Source: Cymodocea nodosa
Taxonomy: Eukaryota; Streptophyta; Magnoliopsida; Alismatales; Cymodoceaceae
Reading direction: 5' to 3'
NCBI GenBank assembly: GCA_036874045.1
Contig: JAZBRI010000004.1
Span: 1,054,001-1,118,000, forward strand
DNA: 64,000 bases
Position numbers and translations under genes: made by a program. A model generated the notes under the pieces. It worked only from the letters and a program-made list of their open reading frames with translations. It did no database searches and was not told the origin of the DNA. Positions 12,271 to 22,551 of this stretch are shown piece after piece (the stretch's first letter is position 1; each line of letters opens with the position of its first letter).

Positions 12271-13992
12271 TTAGTTCAATTATTTATCAGTTAATTTTGA
12301 TGATGAAAAACGTGTGGTTTAATTATTTCTACCATATGTTAGATGTCTTTTTACTCAAATGAATTTTGGCTAACTACTTTGTTCTCAAAGTCTTTTAAAT
12401 TAGAATTCGGCAGGTTATTTTGTCTACAGTGTATTGATCGGAGAGTTATTTTATAAGTCACCGAACAAATTAGATGGTTATGCCTCTCTCTTTGGCTTTT
12501 CGGACGATTATATCAGTAACTATCCGAAAAGTATTTATCTTCGGTGAGTTAAGTCTTTTTATGTTCGGATATGATTTTTTTTATGGTAAGTCTTCGAAAT
12601 CCCTTTGGTTTCAAATAGTTAAGGTTTTTATTCCGGAAAGTTAATTGTTTCTCTGATTTAATATATTTTTGGTTACTTTCTTCTAAAGGACATGTGTCAG
12701 TCTCTCATCGCTTGACTTAAGTGACTTTTCGGAAGGTTACGATGTAACTATCCGAAAACTCTTAAGAATCGGAGAGTTATCTTTATAAGTATCCGAAAAC
12801 AGTTTTAAGCTTCGGATGGTTGAGTTTTCTGTTATTTTCTGACTTAAGTGACTTTTCGGAAGGTTACTTGTTTAACTATCCAAAATGACTTAAGGATCGG
12901 AGAGTTATCTTTATAAGTATCCGAAACATGTCCACTCTATCGGATAGTTTATTTTTAATATTTTATAACACTGTTTTAGGACATGTGCTTCAATTTTAAT
13001 ACATGACTTAAGTAGTCTTTCAGAATGTTAGTTCTATCTATCCAAAATGATTTTGATTTTTGGTAGGTTATCTTTCTAAGTCTCCAATTTTCTGAAAGCC
13101 TCCGAAGACTTTATTTTTACAAAAACTGCAACTATTATTAATTGACTAATCTTTGTGGCAAAATATCTTTTGATTGCAGATCTCAACTTTATTATGATTG
13201 AAGGTTGCCGGAAATGAATTCATGCATAAGGCATCTGACCATTTTAGAATTCTTTCCACTTATGCAAATCTCGAAGGAAAAATAAAAAGGATTTTGTAGA
13301 AAACTAAAAGAGACACACACAGAATTTTTCAACACTCGAAAGGAGAAATTGTCTGTTTAGAAATTCTGCAAACACTTTGAAGATTTGTTTGCAACAACGT
13401 TTAGAAGATCAACAGCTACAGATCAATCAAGAATTCTCCTTAGAGCTTCTGTGTCAACTCTTCATTGGAGTTGATCTAGTCTTGTGTGTTGTGTTCATTT
13501 TGAGTCTATGACTCCTGGTTTTAAATTGTTGTCCTTTTTATGTTAAAACCTTAACTCACAAGGGTGTTGTGAGTGTACCTTCACAAGGTTGGGGCCTTGG
13601 TAAAGAGAGTGAAGTGTGATACTTCACTTGCTCAAGATTGGGGTCTTGAGTACACAAAGTTGGTGCTTTGTGTGAGGTTTTTGTTCAGCCTTTAAAAACA
13701 TCTGTAAGGTTATTGCTTAGCCTGCAAAAGTAACTTATTTAAGGTTTGTGCTTAGCCTTAAAAGCACTTAATGGAATTCTCGAGGTTGTGGCCTTGAGGA
13801 GTGGACTACCTAGTTTGGGGAACCACTATAAACCTCTTTGTGTTCCTTACTTTTTGCATTACTAGTTTTAATTCTAAAATCAATTAATCAAGGTTCATTA
13901 GTGTCAACAACTTCCGAATTTTTTTAAAAGCAAAATAAACTTTATTAGGACACTATTCACCCCCCTCTAGTGTGCCATTTGATCCTTTCAAC
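12271..13992 (+). mobile_element. Solo-LTR-like insertion inside accessory ORF of element A
   Basis: The insert splits the accessory ORF and is flanked by atttg on both sides (12266-12270, 13993-13997), a candidate 5-bp target duplication. It ends with the copia-like TTCACCCCCCTCTAG tail and TCCTTTCAACA. The nearest TG...CA ends (12269, 13993) overlap the flank repeat, so the exact boundary is uncertain by 1-2 bases. The front half has a tandem unit of about 128 bp with CGGAGAGTTA at 12770 and 12898, TAACTATCCGAAA, ACTTAAGT and CATGTGTC. The back half (13380-13860) repeats GGTTGTGGCCTTGAG/GGTTTGTGCTTAGCC-like blocks. Confidence 0.7.
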
Positions 13993-14144
13993 ATTTGCAG
14001 AGTAAATTATTTTATGGTGATACGATTTTGAGAATTATGGCAAGTCAAACATATATTACACCTTGGCCATAGAAATGATTAAAATCAAGATCTTTCTCTG
14101 CAAAGGAACTATAGAAATACTAGGAAGTAGATGCACCTATAATT

Positions 14145-14290
14145 CAACAGCAACAACAACAACAGGATTGACAAACTCAGTCACAACAGCAACAACAACA
14201 ATCGACATAGTTTTCAAAACAACAATATATAGATACAAATATAGGTATAAATACAGATATACATATAGATTTAAATACAAACATACATAC
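14145..14290 (+). repeat. CAA/CAG and ATATAGATACA simple repeats
   Basis: CAA/CAG triplets (about 14145-14205) encode a glutamine run in the accessory ORF. A following stretch of short ATAGATACAAATATAGGTAT-like units (14223-14290) encodes alternating I/D/N/T residues. Confidence 0.8.
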
Positions 14291-14695
14291 TGAATTTTTA
14301 CATCAACCATCACAAGTTTCACAAAATGATTTATATCAAGCAGTAATTCATTAGATAAATAGAGTAAGTACAGAAATTGCAAGGCAAATTTCAGATAGTC
14401 TGATCAATATTTTTCGAAGACAAAGAGGCTTGTGATTATAAAAATTATGTATTGCATGATTTCTTTCTTGTAATTTATTGCCAAAAATTATTTATGTAAA
14501 GAAATCACATTATGTAAACTATTTACTACACTTAATGCTCATGTGAGTGTTTTTGACAATTTATGTTTAAAACAGTTCTCTTTAAACATTTATGCTTAAT
14601 CCACGAAAGTGATGCATGTTTAAAAATATCTTTTTGAATGATATGTACTTAGCACATTTTTCTTCCTTACATTTTATTTACTTTTTTATAATGCC

Positions 14696-14759
14696 AAAAA
14701 GGGGGAGAAGATAGATTATTTGACTTATTAGGTTTTGACATCATCAAAAAGAGGGAGAT
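14696..14759 (+). other. Two polypurine tracts before the 3' LTR of element A
   Basis: AAAAAGGGGGAGAAG (14696-14710) and AAAAAGAGGGAGAT (14746-14759). The second abuts the 3' LTR at 14760 and is the likely plus-strand primer. The first is the common internal copy seen in SIRE-type copia elements. Confidence 0.8.
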
Positions 14760-15982
14760 TATTAGGAATTTTGTTTTAATGATATATACTTTATTAAAGT
14801 TTTTAAATAAGTCTAAATAATATTCTCTAAGTATAATTCTCACGTAATTAAATGTTAATAGGTTATCGAAAAGTTTCATTTTTATTTCAAATAGTTAACT
14901 TTCGGATAGTTAAAGTTTTTGAATAGTTAGATTTTCGATAGTTAAACTTTTGAATAGTTAATGTTTCATTTTTGAGGAATAGTTATGTTAAAAACTTGTA
15001 TAGTTAAGTTATCTGCACGTGTGTTTTTAATGTTTTAAGTTGTCACGTGTTTTCCATGTGCATTCGGTAATGAAAATCAAATAGTTAGATAATTGTTCGA
15101 GTTTTTATACGCATGGATAGATAACTATTCGAGTTTTATAAAATGACTAATGAATAGATAAGTTTTCTATATTCAATCGCGTGTTTTGCATGTGCAAAAA
15201 CTCGAAGAGTTACAGATAAGTGTTTGAGTTTTTACATGACTTAAAGGATAAGTGTTCGATTAAAATGAAGAGTTAGAAGATATTCTACAAGACTCCAAGA
15301 AGATAAAGTTTCAGTGAATCTACGAGTGGAGATGGTGAAAATTCAAAATGATAATAGAGAAAGTGGAAATTCAAAAATATAGTAATTTGGATTAAAGAAA
15401 AAATTAGTACGTGAATTATGGATTATGGATTAAGTAGATGAACATGCTGAACGTGAAGACATAGTTTGACTACTAATAGAGAGTACGAGCTACATTACAA
15501 TTAAGGATCTCAATCTTAAAAGCCAACTCTGAATATTCAATCTGGATCACTAACTGAAAAGTTAAGTTTGAATATTCATATCTAGAAAAATTCTCCAACA
15601 TCAAAAGAAGTTCGAAATTCCAAGCAATTTCAGAAAAGAAATTGCAAATGCAATAAGTCTGGAAATTCGACAATTGGAGAAGAAGAGATATAGAAGCTGA
15701 GCAAAAAGAAGGAAAGGAGTTGTGTGCATAAAGATCAATTTTAACAATTCGAAATTAGTTTTGAATAAGGACTTCATTTTTCTATTTGAATTGTATATCG
15801 GACATTACTATATCAAAATCGTTAAGAAGGGAATTGAGTTGAAAAGATATTGTAAATTCTGTCTTTAAAGTTTATAAAGAATAGAATTTCATTTACGAGT
15901 GTTTTGTGCTCTTATTTTATCTGTTGGTAATTTAATTACTAAAGACACAATTCACCCTCTCTTGTGATACAACGATCCTACA
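14760..15982 (+). repeat. 3' LTR of element A
   Basis: Matches 1701-2925 along its whole length with scattered substitutions. The first bases are TATTAGGAATTTT (G to A at the second base relative to the 5' LTR). It ends GATCCTACA at 15982 and is followed by gtaat. It carries the same CGGATAGTTA-type array and GCACGTGT (15015-15022). Confidence 0.9.
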
Positions 15983-15987
15983 GTAAT

Positions 15988-17026
15988 AGTAGTTGATCTG
16001 CAATGTATACTGTATCTTTGTATGTGATTGTCTGTGTAATCTCACTTATTAGCTCTATTGAATATTGAATGATCTATTTGTATTTATGCTTGTAAGTCCA
16101 ACGATCATATTTTCTCTTCAATGGATTGATTCTGCTGTGTTTGCTGAGTTTACAGGTCTAAATATGGTAAGTTACCATTTGAAAAGGTGTTTCAAGATAA
16201 CCTTCTAATTTCCTTAGACTTTCAGATAGTTAGTTGTGTAACTTTCCAAAGGATGTTCGTAACTCACTGAAAATCCACTTAAGTCCTTTTGTCATGTGAG
16301 ATTTAAGTCATATATGTGAAATGTCTTAAGTTCGGATGGTTATAACTATTAACTTACCAAAACTCTTCAACTTTCGAATAGTTAGCTATAGTAACCTCTC
16401 GATTCTTCTTCTAAGCTTCTGACAGTTGTCTTCTTATTTCTATACATGCATAATAGGATGACTTAAGTTTTGGATAGTTAAATCTGTAATCTTCCAAAAC
16501 TCCTTGTTTTTCAAATAGTTAGCTTTCTAACTCTCTAAAAATCTTTTTAAGCTTTTGTTTGGATTTCTACACGTGGGTAATTGAATGACTTAAGTGTCGG
16601 ATAGTTAGCTTTCCTAACTTTTCATTTTCTTTGAACTTCTAGATAATTAGCACCTTAATTCTCCGATCATTCAACCAGCTATCTTCCAAACTCTCCATAG
16701 GCCTTGTATTTTTGAATAGTTATTCTTCTAAACTTTCCAAAGGCCTTGTATTTTCAAATAGTTATACTTCTAACTGTTTGACGATTTTTTTGCTGCTTTA
16801 AACTAACTCTTCATATACTTAAGCTTGTAACTCATTGAAGATTCATTTTTTTCGAATACTTAAGCCTAGTAACCTTTCAATTTCCTGTTTTTCTCTTATA
16901 GCAATTTCTGAACTATCTGTATCAACTTATCTACCTTCTGATCTTTTGCTGAATTGTCTTATCTGTAAAATATAATTTGTTTCCTCACATAGGTTTTTGC
17001 ATTATCAAAATACAAGGGTCCTAACA
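15988..17026 (-). repeat. LTR of copia element H, second part
   Basis: Continuation of 1169-1700 beyond element A, ending GGGTCCTAACA at 17026. It holds many degenerate copies of TCGGATAGTTA and its inverse between about 16190 and 16880, often paired with CTTAAGT. On the minus strand this is the U3 side of the LTR. Confidence 0.78.
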
Positions 17027-17809
17027 TTCTAGAGTTTTAAACAAGTGTTATGAATCAGATAAATTTATGATTGTATATAAAGTTAACTATATAACTTTTG
17101 TGATAGTTTGTAAACTTATGGACTTGATACTATTCTGAAATTCATCATTTTACACAACTAAAGTATAAATTAGATGATTAAAGAAAATTCGAGAGGAAAA
17201 CATGGATCAAAATGTGTGTATTTTAATGAAGGAAAAAAAGAGACATGAAGAGTGGAAGACTGATTATGAATAAATGTGGAAGATATGCATGAAATAGAAA
17301 TGTAGTATAAAAGACATAGAATTCTCATTGATCAATTATCCCTACATACCAAACAAAATATATTTTCAAGAATCAAACACCTCTCCAGGGAAAAGCTCTA
17401 AGATAGAAGAAAATTCGATGAAGAAGAGAAAGTCAGATATATATCACTAAAGAATTGAAGAATCAAAAGAAAGTAAATTTGGTGAAGTAGAGAAAGTTAG
17501 ATATTAGTCATTAAAGATTTGTAGAAGAAGAAAAACCAAAATCTCAAACAAGGAGAAATGTTTGAAATTTTGCAAATTAGTTTTCTCTATTTGTAGTTAT
17601 GAAATTGATTAGATGAAACATGGTATCGTAATATAATTACATCTACAATTTCTAAGGAGAATTAAATTGTATATTGTAATTGAAACATTGAATAAAATGA
17701 TTTGATTAAAATAGTATCTCGACTTATTTTTAAGTTTGAAGTTTCAATTATAACTAAAAATGTTGAAAAACACAATTCACCTCCTCTTTTGTAGCCATTC
17801 AATCCTACA
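17027..17809 (+). repeat. LTR3 copy 1 (3' portion)
   Basis: Matches 45715-46460 from about 17130 onward. It has a TATA box TATAAAAG at 17306-17313 and two units of a roughly 64-bp GAAGAATCAAAAGAAAGTAA repeat (17401-17520), and ends AATTCACCTCCTC ... TCCTACA at 17809 in the copia LTR style. Its 5' part would lie beyond element H, which appears to have inserted into it. No clear PBS follows. Confidence 0.65.
17306..17313 (+). promoter_or_regulatory. TATA box of LTR3 copy 1
   Basis: TATAAAAG, conserved at the same place in LTR3 copy 2 (45845-45852), followed in both by GCATAGAATTCTC-like sequence. Likely the U3/R promoter of the LTR. Confidence 0.6.
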
Positions 17810-17959
17810 ATCTGCCTACATTTTTGCCATGGATTCCTACATTTGTTCTAGCTCAGCAAGTAGTAGAAGGTTTATGGAAGGTTGGGTTTTAGAAGATGAA
17901 TGTTGTATCTGTGTGTTTGTTGGACCTTCTAAAGTAGAAGCTATTGTTGTATTTGATTG

Positions 17960-20000
17960 TCTATAAATTGTTTCACTGTCATTTGCAGCAAATCATTTAA
18001 AATATTTTATAGTCAAATACCATGACCTCTATTGGTAGATTTTCCTTTCGCTAAAGTTAAAGATCCACTAATTAATCTAAATAGGGCATCTTCAAAAAAT
18101 AACTTTGTTTTAATAGACTTAAGTTTGGAGATAAATACCCAATACCAATTTACTTAGATCTTGTTCATGACAACATAAGTGGCCAATTTTACAAACTGGC
18201 TTAATTCTAGTTCATGTCCTTGCCTTTGATACATTGTTATGATAAGAATAAAGGTAATAAATTGAGCTTTTCCATTAAGGTATTTCATTTTATTTAACAA
18301 TGAAATAGCATGATTGATACATAGGCAATATTTAATATTTGATTCTGTCCAACCTAAACCAGTTGTATTTTCCAAAAATTTCTAGACCAGTATTTCTTAA
18401 GCCAAGTTTCTGATAACATAGTTTAAGACTAAACTCAATGTCCTATTCTTCAATATTTGTTATCAGTCTGCCTTCCACTCCAATTAAGTTGCTATAAAAA
18501 GTTGGAACTAATCCACTAATATAAGAAAATGTATTTTCTTCTTGTATAATCTTAATTAGCCCTTGAAATTCAAATAAGCTATAAATTTCCTATAATTTTC
18601 TCCAATCTAGAGGTCTACTATAAAGTATATCAGATGATTTATAGACCTTATACTTCTCATGAGCTTCTTGATTTCTGAAGTATAGTGGAGAATTTTCTGT
18701 CTTAAAATTTTTTTGAAGTGGTGGTTGATTTACTTGTTCAACTAGTCTTTGAACAATCTCTCCCATTTGTTTGACAAATGTTTCTTCTCTATCTTCTTCT
18801 TCAATTATTTCTTCTTAAATGTCCACTTCAATTTCTCCTTCAATTATAGGAGGAGGTATTTATGTATACTCTATTTCTTGAAAATCAAGTTCTCTATATT
18901 TTGTTTCTACAAATTGTTGAGTAATATCTTCATCCATTAGTACTACAATAATCTCAAAAATATCCTGTACAATTGATTCTAGAATATCTACCAATGGAGA
19001 TTCTTCTATCTCTATATCATCAAAATTTATTCTATCTATCAATTCTTCCAAAATTCCATTAACAATGTCAACTAGATTTATTTGAGTAGGAATAGCTCGT
19101 TGATCAACATTTTGAGGTGAAGTAGTTGTTCAACTAGAAGAAACTCCTTGTGAACTTATTGTTCTCAACTTCCTAATATAAGTTTGAAGAAACTTCTCAA
19201 ACTTTCTTTTTCTGATTATTAAGGGTTGGTCTTCTTCACCTTCAATTTCTCGTTGTTACTCAACTAGACTTTTTAATTTTCTAGTATTTTCCATCTCGAA
19301 CTACTTCTTTTTCCATAGCCTATATTTAATTCCTTCTCTTTTTCTTTTGTCAAATTCTTTGGAGGCTGCCATTTATGCATCTTGCACAAATAATTTTGCA
19401 TCCAATAGTAGTTTGACAAAATTAGAAAATAACTACCTTTCTTCTTCACTTTCAAGAGTGTACAATATAGTAACATCTTGTACCTTATTATCTCCTAAAG
19501 AATCTTCAATTTTGATTTGATTTTTTCTCCATTGATCAAATTCAATAGAAGCTTGTTGTTTGGCAGTTGTCATGTATTCTTTAGTTGTTAACAATAAATT
19601 TACTATCACCTCATATCTATCTTTAACAAGCATGGAATGAGGAGTAAAGAATGGTGGTGTTTCTTCCTATTCTTCTTTAGTAGCATTTTTTCTGCTTTGT
19701 TCTAACAGTATGTTGGCCATATTCTATATTACCAAACTTGTAAGTTTTTCTAGTAGTTTGAACATATATTTCTCATTGAATCTAGAAAATAGATTTCTTT
19801 TTAATAAGTTCATGAGCTACTATATTGAGAGGTCTCAAAGCTTTTTCCTTTGCTACTTTTTCTATGGCTCTTTTGACTTTAATGGAAAAATCTTTCATGA
19901 ACAAAATATTTTCTATGTTACACAACCTAGTTATTTCACAAGATTGAATGTGTACCTACTCTGTCTGTTTTACTAAATCAACCTTTCTCACCCTTTTATC
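17960..20000 (-). pseudogene. Accessory ORF of copia remnant F
   Basis: Minus-strand homologue of the extra ORFs in elements A and E. Recognisable pieces: a charged N-terminal region (19633-19260, frames open 60-70 codons at a time), an acidic I/E/D-rich middle (19051-18860), and the conserved domain (18600-18070) with QGHELELSQFVK near 18230-18195 and a VNWYWVFISKLK-like segment near 18150-18115, matching the INWSTIFISKLK region of the E copy. Stops and shifts throughout. It lies downstream of a copia RNase H end (21486-21935, same strand), the same gene order as in element A. No known function. Confidence 0.6.
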
Positions 20001-20179
20001 ATTGTACCAATAAGTAGTAACTTGATGAAAGATATTAAAATCTACCTTGCTTTCCTAGTCTAACGTTCTTTGAGTTATTTTGCCCTAGCTTTTCGTTTGT
20101 AATCACTTGTCTTAACTCCGTTAGGTTATAGGTAGAAGACAATGAACCAAATGAAGTTTTAGGCTAACTATCGACACTT

Positions 20180-20560
20180 AAAAATGTAAAGTTTATTGGG
20201 TAAACAGATTTTAAATATTTTTCAACTAAGATTACTATAGTTAGTAATCATAAATCATAAGTTTACAAACCTCTTCATAAACTTGTTCTCCTATGTTTAT
20301 GAACTAGCTTCGTATATATACAAATTTTCATTTTTACTCAAACAAATATTTCTTCATAAACTTAATATCTTAACTTTACGAGGTTTCATAAACTTACTTT
20401 AGTAAAAGTACAAGGTTTGTATACTTAATCACTTAAGTTTACAAGGTCTCGTATCCTTAGCTATCTAAGTTTGATTAAGTAATCTAGAATGTTCTACTTA
20501 GATCTCTAAGTCAGATAAAATATGTAGATATTTTAATGATTTTCTTAGTTTTTCTCCCCT
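20180..20560 (-). promoter_or_regulatory. Inverted-motif array upstream of accessory ORF F
   Basis: Between the copia end and the accessory ORF. It contains repeated forms of GTTTACAAGG, GTTTATGAAG and TTTACGAGG in both orientations (20255-20480) and, in element direction just before them, a purine tract AAGGGGAGAAAAAC (about 20550-20535). The layout parallels 9238-10080 in element A, but the motif words differ. Regulatory role inferred from position only. Confidence 0.35.
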
Positions 20561-20944
20561 TACACATGTGCATCAAATTTAAAGTAGTAACCAAAAAGTA
20601 AATACTTAAACACAAAAATACTAAAATAAGGAATTACTAAAATACTTAATATAATATAACATGTTATTTTTGTTCAACATTTCATGTGCTTCTAATCTTC
20701 ATTTCATACCAAAAAACTTAAAGTTCTAAATAGTAAACCAAATATTTTTAGATATATAGATTTCTTAAGCATAACCAAGTAATTTTGAACTTTCAATCTC
20801 ATATAAAAGTATAAATAGTGTATCTTTATGAAGCACAATCAGATATTAATATAGGTTAGTGCATTAGAAATAAGTTAATCATTTGAACTATTGCACCAAT
20901 ATATATATATATATTTTCAATACATATACTTAATCTTTTAACAA

Positions 20945-21120
20945 CCAAACTTTCTATTATACCCTTATATCAAGCTTTTAGTCAACAATCTTAAATCAAA
21001 CAAGACTATAGGTTGCCAGATTTCAAGATATCTCTTCATACCTAATAGCTCAAGTATAATAGGCCTGTGGGACTAATTTTCTCTTAATAAGCACATCATT
21101 TGGACTTTGTCTATAAATTT
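20945..21120 (-). repeat. 3' block of copia F shared with gypsy element D
   Basis: Shares ordered pieces with 49235-49385: AGCTTTTAGTCAACAATC, CCAGATTTCAAGA, CATACCTA, GCTCAAGTA and AAAGGC/TAGGCC. Same strand and same relative place (between the last ORF and a polypurine tract) in both elements. Non-coding. Confidence 0.6.
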
Positions 21121-21485
21121 TTAGAATATAAATCATAGACAAAAATAAAATTATACTATTGTTAGATATCAATTCTGAATAAAATAAAATAAGATACAGA
21201 TTTATGACTTCATATGAAGAATTTTAGTTTTGAACTCTTCAATCAAACTTAATACGTCTAACAATTAGATTAAAATTTGAAATATTTATCTGACCTTAAG
21301 TTTCTTTTCTTAATTAAGATTTTCAACACATTTAATGTTAAAATTTTAAATGATACTATACTATTATCAAATTATATAAAATCATGAAAATAATTAACAT
21401 TCACAATATCAATAACATCAGAAATCAGTTAAAACATTAAAACACTTAAAATCAGGATGCACTAGATAGTATTTTAAACATTTAA

Positions 21486-21935
21486 CAGTTTGCATACACC
21501 TAAGTTTCTTCTAAGATTAGAAAAAGAAGTTTCATCTAATGGCTTAGTAAATATGTCTACTAATTGTTCACTTGTAGGGATAAAATTTAATTTAATTTTT
21601 CTTTTAAGAACATTATCCCTTAAGAAATGATGTTTAACTTCAATATATTTTAACCTAGAATGAAATACAGGATTTTTAAAAAGACTGATATTAGAGCTAT
21701 TATTACAAAGAATTTTAGTTTATTTTGAATGTATTTCAAGATCTTTTAAAGTTTGTCTAATCCATAATACCTGAGCACAATAAAATGAAACTATAACATA
21801 TTCAACTTCAATATTAGATAGAACTATACAATTTTATTTCTTATTGAAATAAGAAACTAAAGAATTTCTTAATAAGTGACATGTTTCACTCGTGCTCTTT
21901 CTATCTTATTAATCTTCTTGATTTTTGGTTAACTT
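21486..21935 (-). pseudogene. Copia RNase H end (remnant F)
   Basis: Minus-strand translation gives the end of copia pol: an EVEYVIVSFYCAQVLWIRQT-like stretch (about 21830-21770), FKNPVFHSRLKYIEVKHHF (about 21690-21625) and FTKPLDETSFSNLRRNLGVC (about 21545-21486). It is very close to the RNase H of element A. Stops and frame changes occur upstream, and no gag, integrase or RT was found beyond 21940. It is a 5'-truncated copia element whose extra ORF follows on the same strand. Confidence 0.75.
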
Positions 21936-22193
21936 TGTCAAACTTCTAGTAATTTATTTTATAAATCTTCAAATAAATCAGTCATATTTGTTTAAGGAAT
22001 GAAATCGTAGAATAAGGAATATGCTATGACAATCATTATTTGTGTATGAAATGATAATAATATGTAATTCTCTAAAATTATAAATTAATATTTTATAATC
22101 TTATATGTATATTCGATTATTGTTTTCGATTATGAATGTTTGTTAATTTTTTACGATAGAATAATTCGTCTATAAGATTTTTGTGTTGAGTTC

Positions 22194-22391
22194 TTACGGC
22201 TGAGCCATTGTAGCGTTGTTATACCGTTGCAATAAGTCTTTAAGGTAGTCGGAGTAGCTGCCATTGGCGTTGAGAAGCCTCACAAACGAACTTCCTCCCT
22301 CCCACTTCATATATTTACCGAAGCTGAATGTTGAAGTCAGAGGCATGGGAGGAGACGAACTAGTCCCTGATGGTGGCATCAATAATTCCAT
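22194..22391 (-). CDS. Small ORF downstream of the acyltransferase, unrecognised
   Basis: A 65-codon frame, minus strand, 160 bp after the stop of the acyltransferase. It is more GC-rich than its surroundings and has balanced codon use. It is rich in S/P at the start, then has FGKYMKWEGGSSFVRLL and ends NNATMAQP. A possible splice acceptor (TGAATTCAG) lies 40-50 bases upstream, so it could be a last exon rather than a whole gene. No family recognised. It may be a relic of a neighbouring gene or an unrelated open frame. Confidence 0.3.
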   Translation of the reverse strand: MELLMPPSGTSSSPPMPLTSTFSFGKYMKWEGGSSFVRLLNANGSYSDYLKDLLQRYNNATMAQP

Positions 22392-22551
22392 ACAATTTAT
22401 GAATGATTTAAATTAATTTACATTGCTGAATTCACAGGCACCATCGATTCGTCCATTACATTTTATTCCTTTCTTTCTCACGCAGAATTAATGATCCATA
22501 AATTAATAATCCACGCTCGGTTGATTAATCAAAACAATGCTCTGCTTGCTT

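Larger units (their letters stand above)
10133..14440 (+). pseudogene. Accessory ORF of element A (plant transposon protein-like), interrupted
   Basis: Extra ORF in the env position, homologous to the ORFs at 54055-58434 and 17960-20000. The N-terminal part (10133-10620) is charged and helical (LQKIENEIN). The middle (10800-11700) is acidic. The best conserved domain (11760-12260) contains LFEFQ-, FYSNL- and ILGLKNE-type motifs and the segment running into NHIQVSW. This looks like the plant 'putative transposon protein' domain (FYANL ... GL pattern), recalled from memory. The reading resumes at about 14003 with KLFYGD after a 1.7 kb LTR-like insertion. The end is rich in Q (CAA/CAG runs 14145-14205) and stops near 14436. 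Several stops. It has no signal peptide or membrane helix, so it is not a classical envelope. Function unknown. Confidence 0.65.
1701..15982 (+). mobile_element. Complete but decayed Ty1/copia (SIRE-like) retrotransposon A
   Basis: A 14.3 kb element with LTRs of 1225 and 1223 bp, tRNA-Met PBS (2927-2939), gag, protease, integrase, RT, RNase H in copia order, a long 3' region with an extra ORF, and two purine tracts before the 3' LTR. Flanks gtaac/gtaat look like a 5-bp target duplication with one change. It sits inside the LTR of minus-strand copia element H. The length, large gag and extra 3' ORF fit the SIRE/Maximus lineage. Many in-frame stops make it non-autonomous now. LTR-to-LTR differences are visible throughout, so the insertion is not recent. 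Part of the 3' region (12271-13992) is a later insertion. Confidence 0.88.

Noticed and set aside
12235-13180. Intron in accessory ORF A (CAG|GTGAGC ... TTGCAG)
   Set aside because: The homologous E copy reads through the apparent donor (NRIQINWS), and the interruption is better explained by the LTR-like insert with ATTTG flanks.
14063-14293. Frames on both strands over the CAA and ATATAGATACA repeats
   Set aside because: Open because of simple repeats; only the frame in register with the accessory ORF is meaningful.
10133-14440. Envelope protein for the extra ORF of element A
   Set aside because: No signal peptide, membrane helix or coiled-coil fusion region seen; position alone is not enough.
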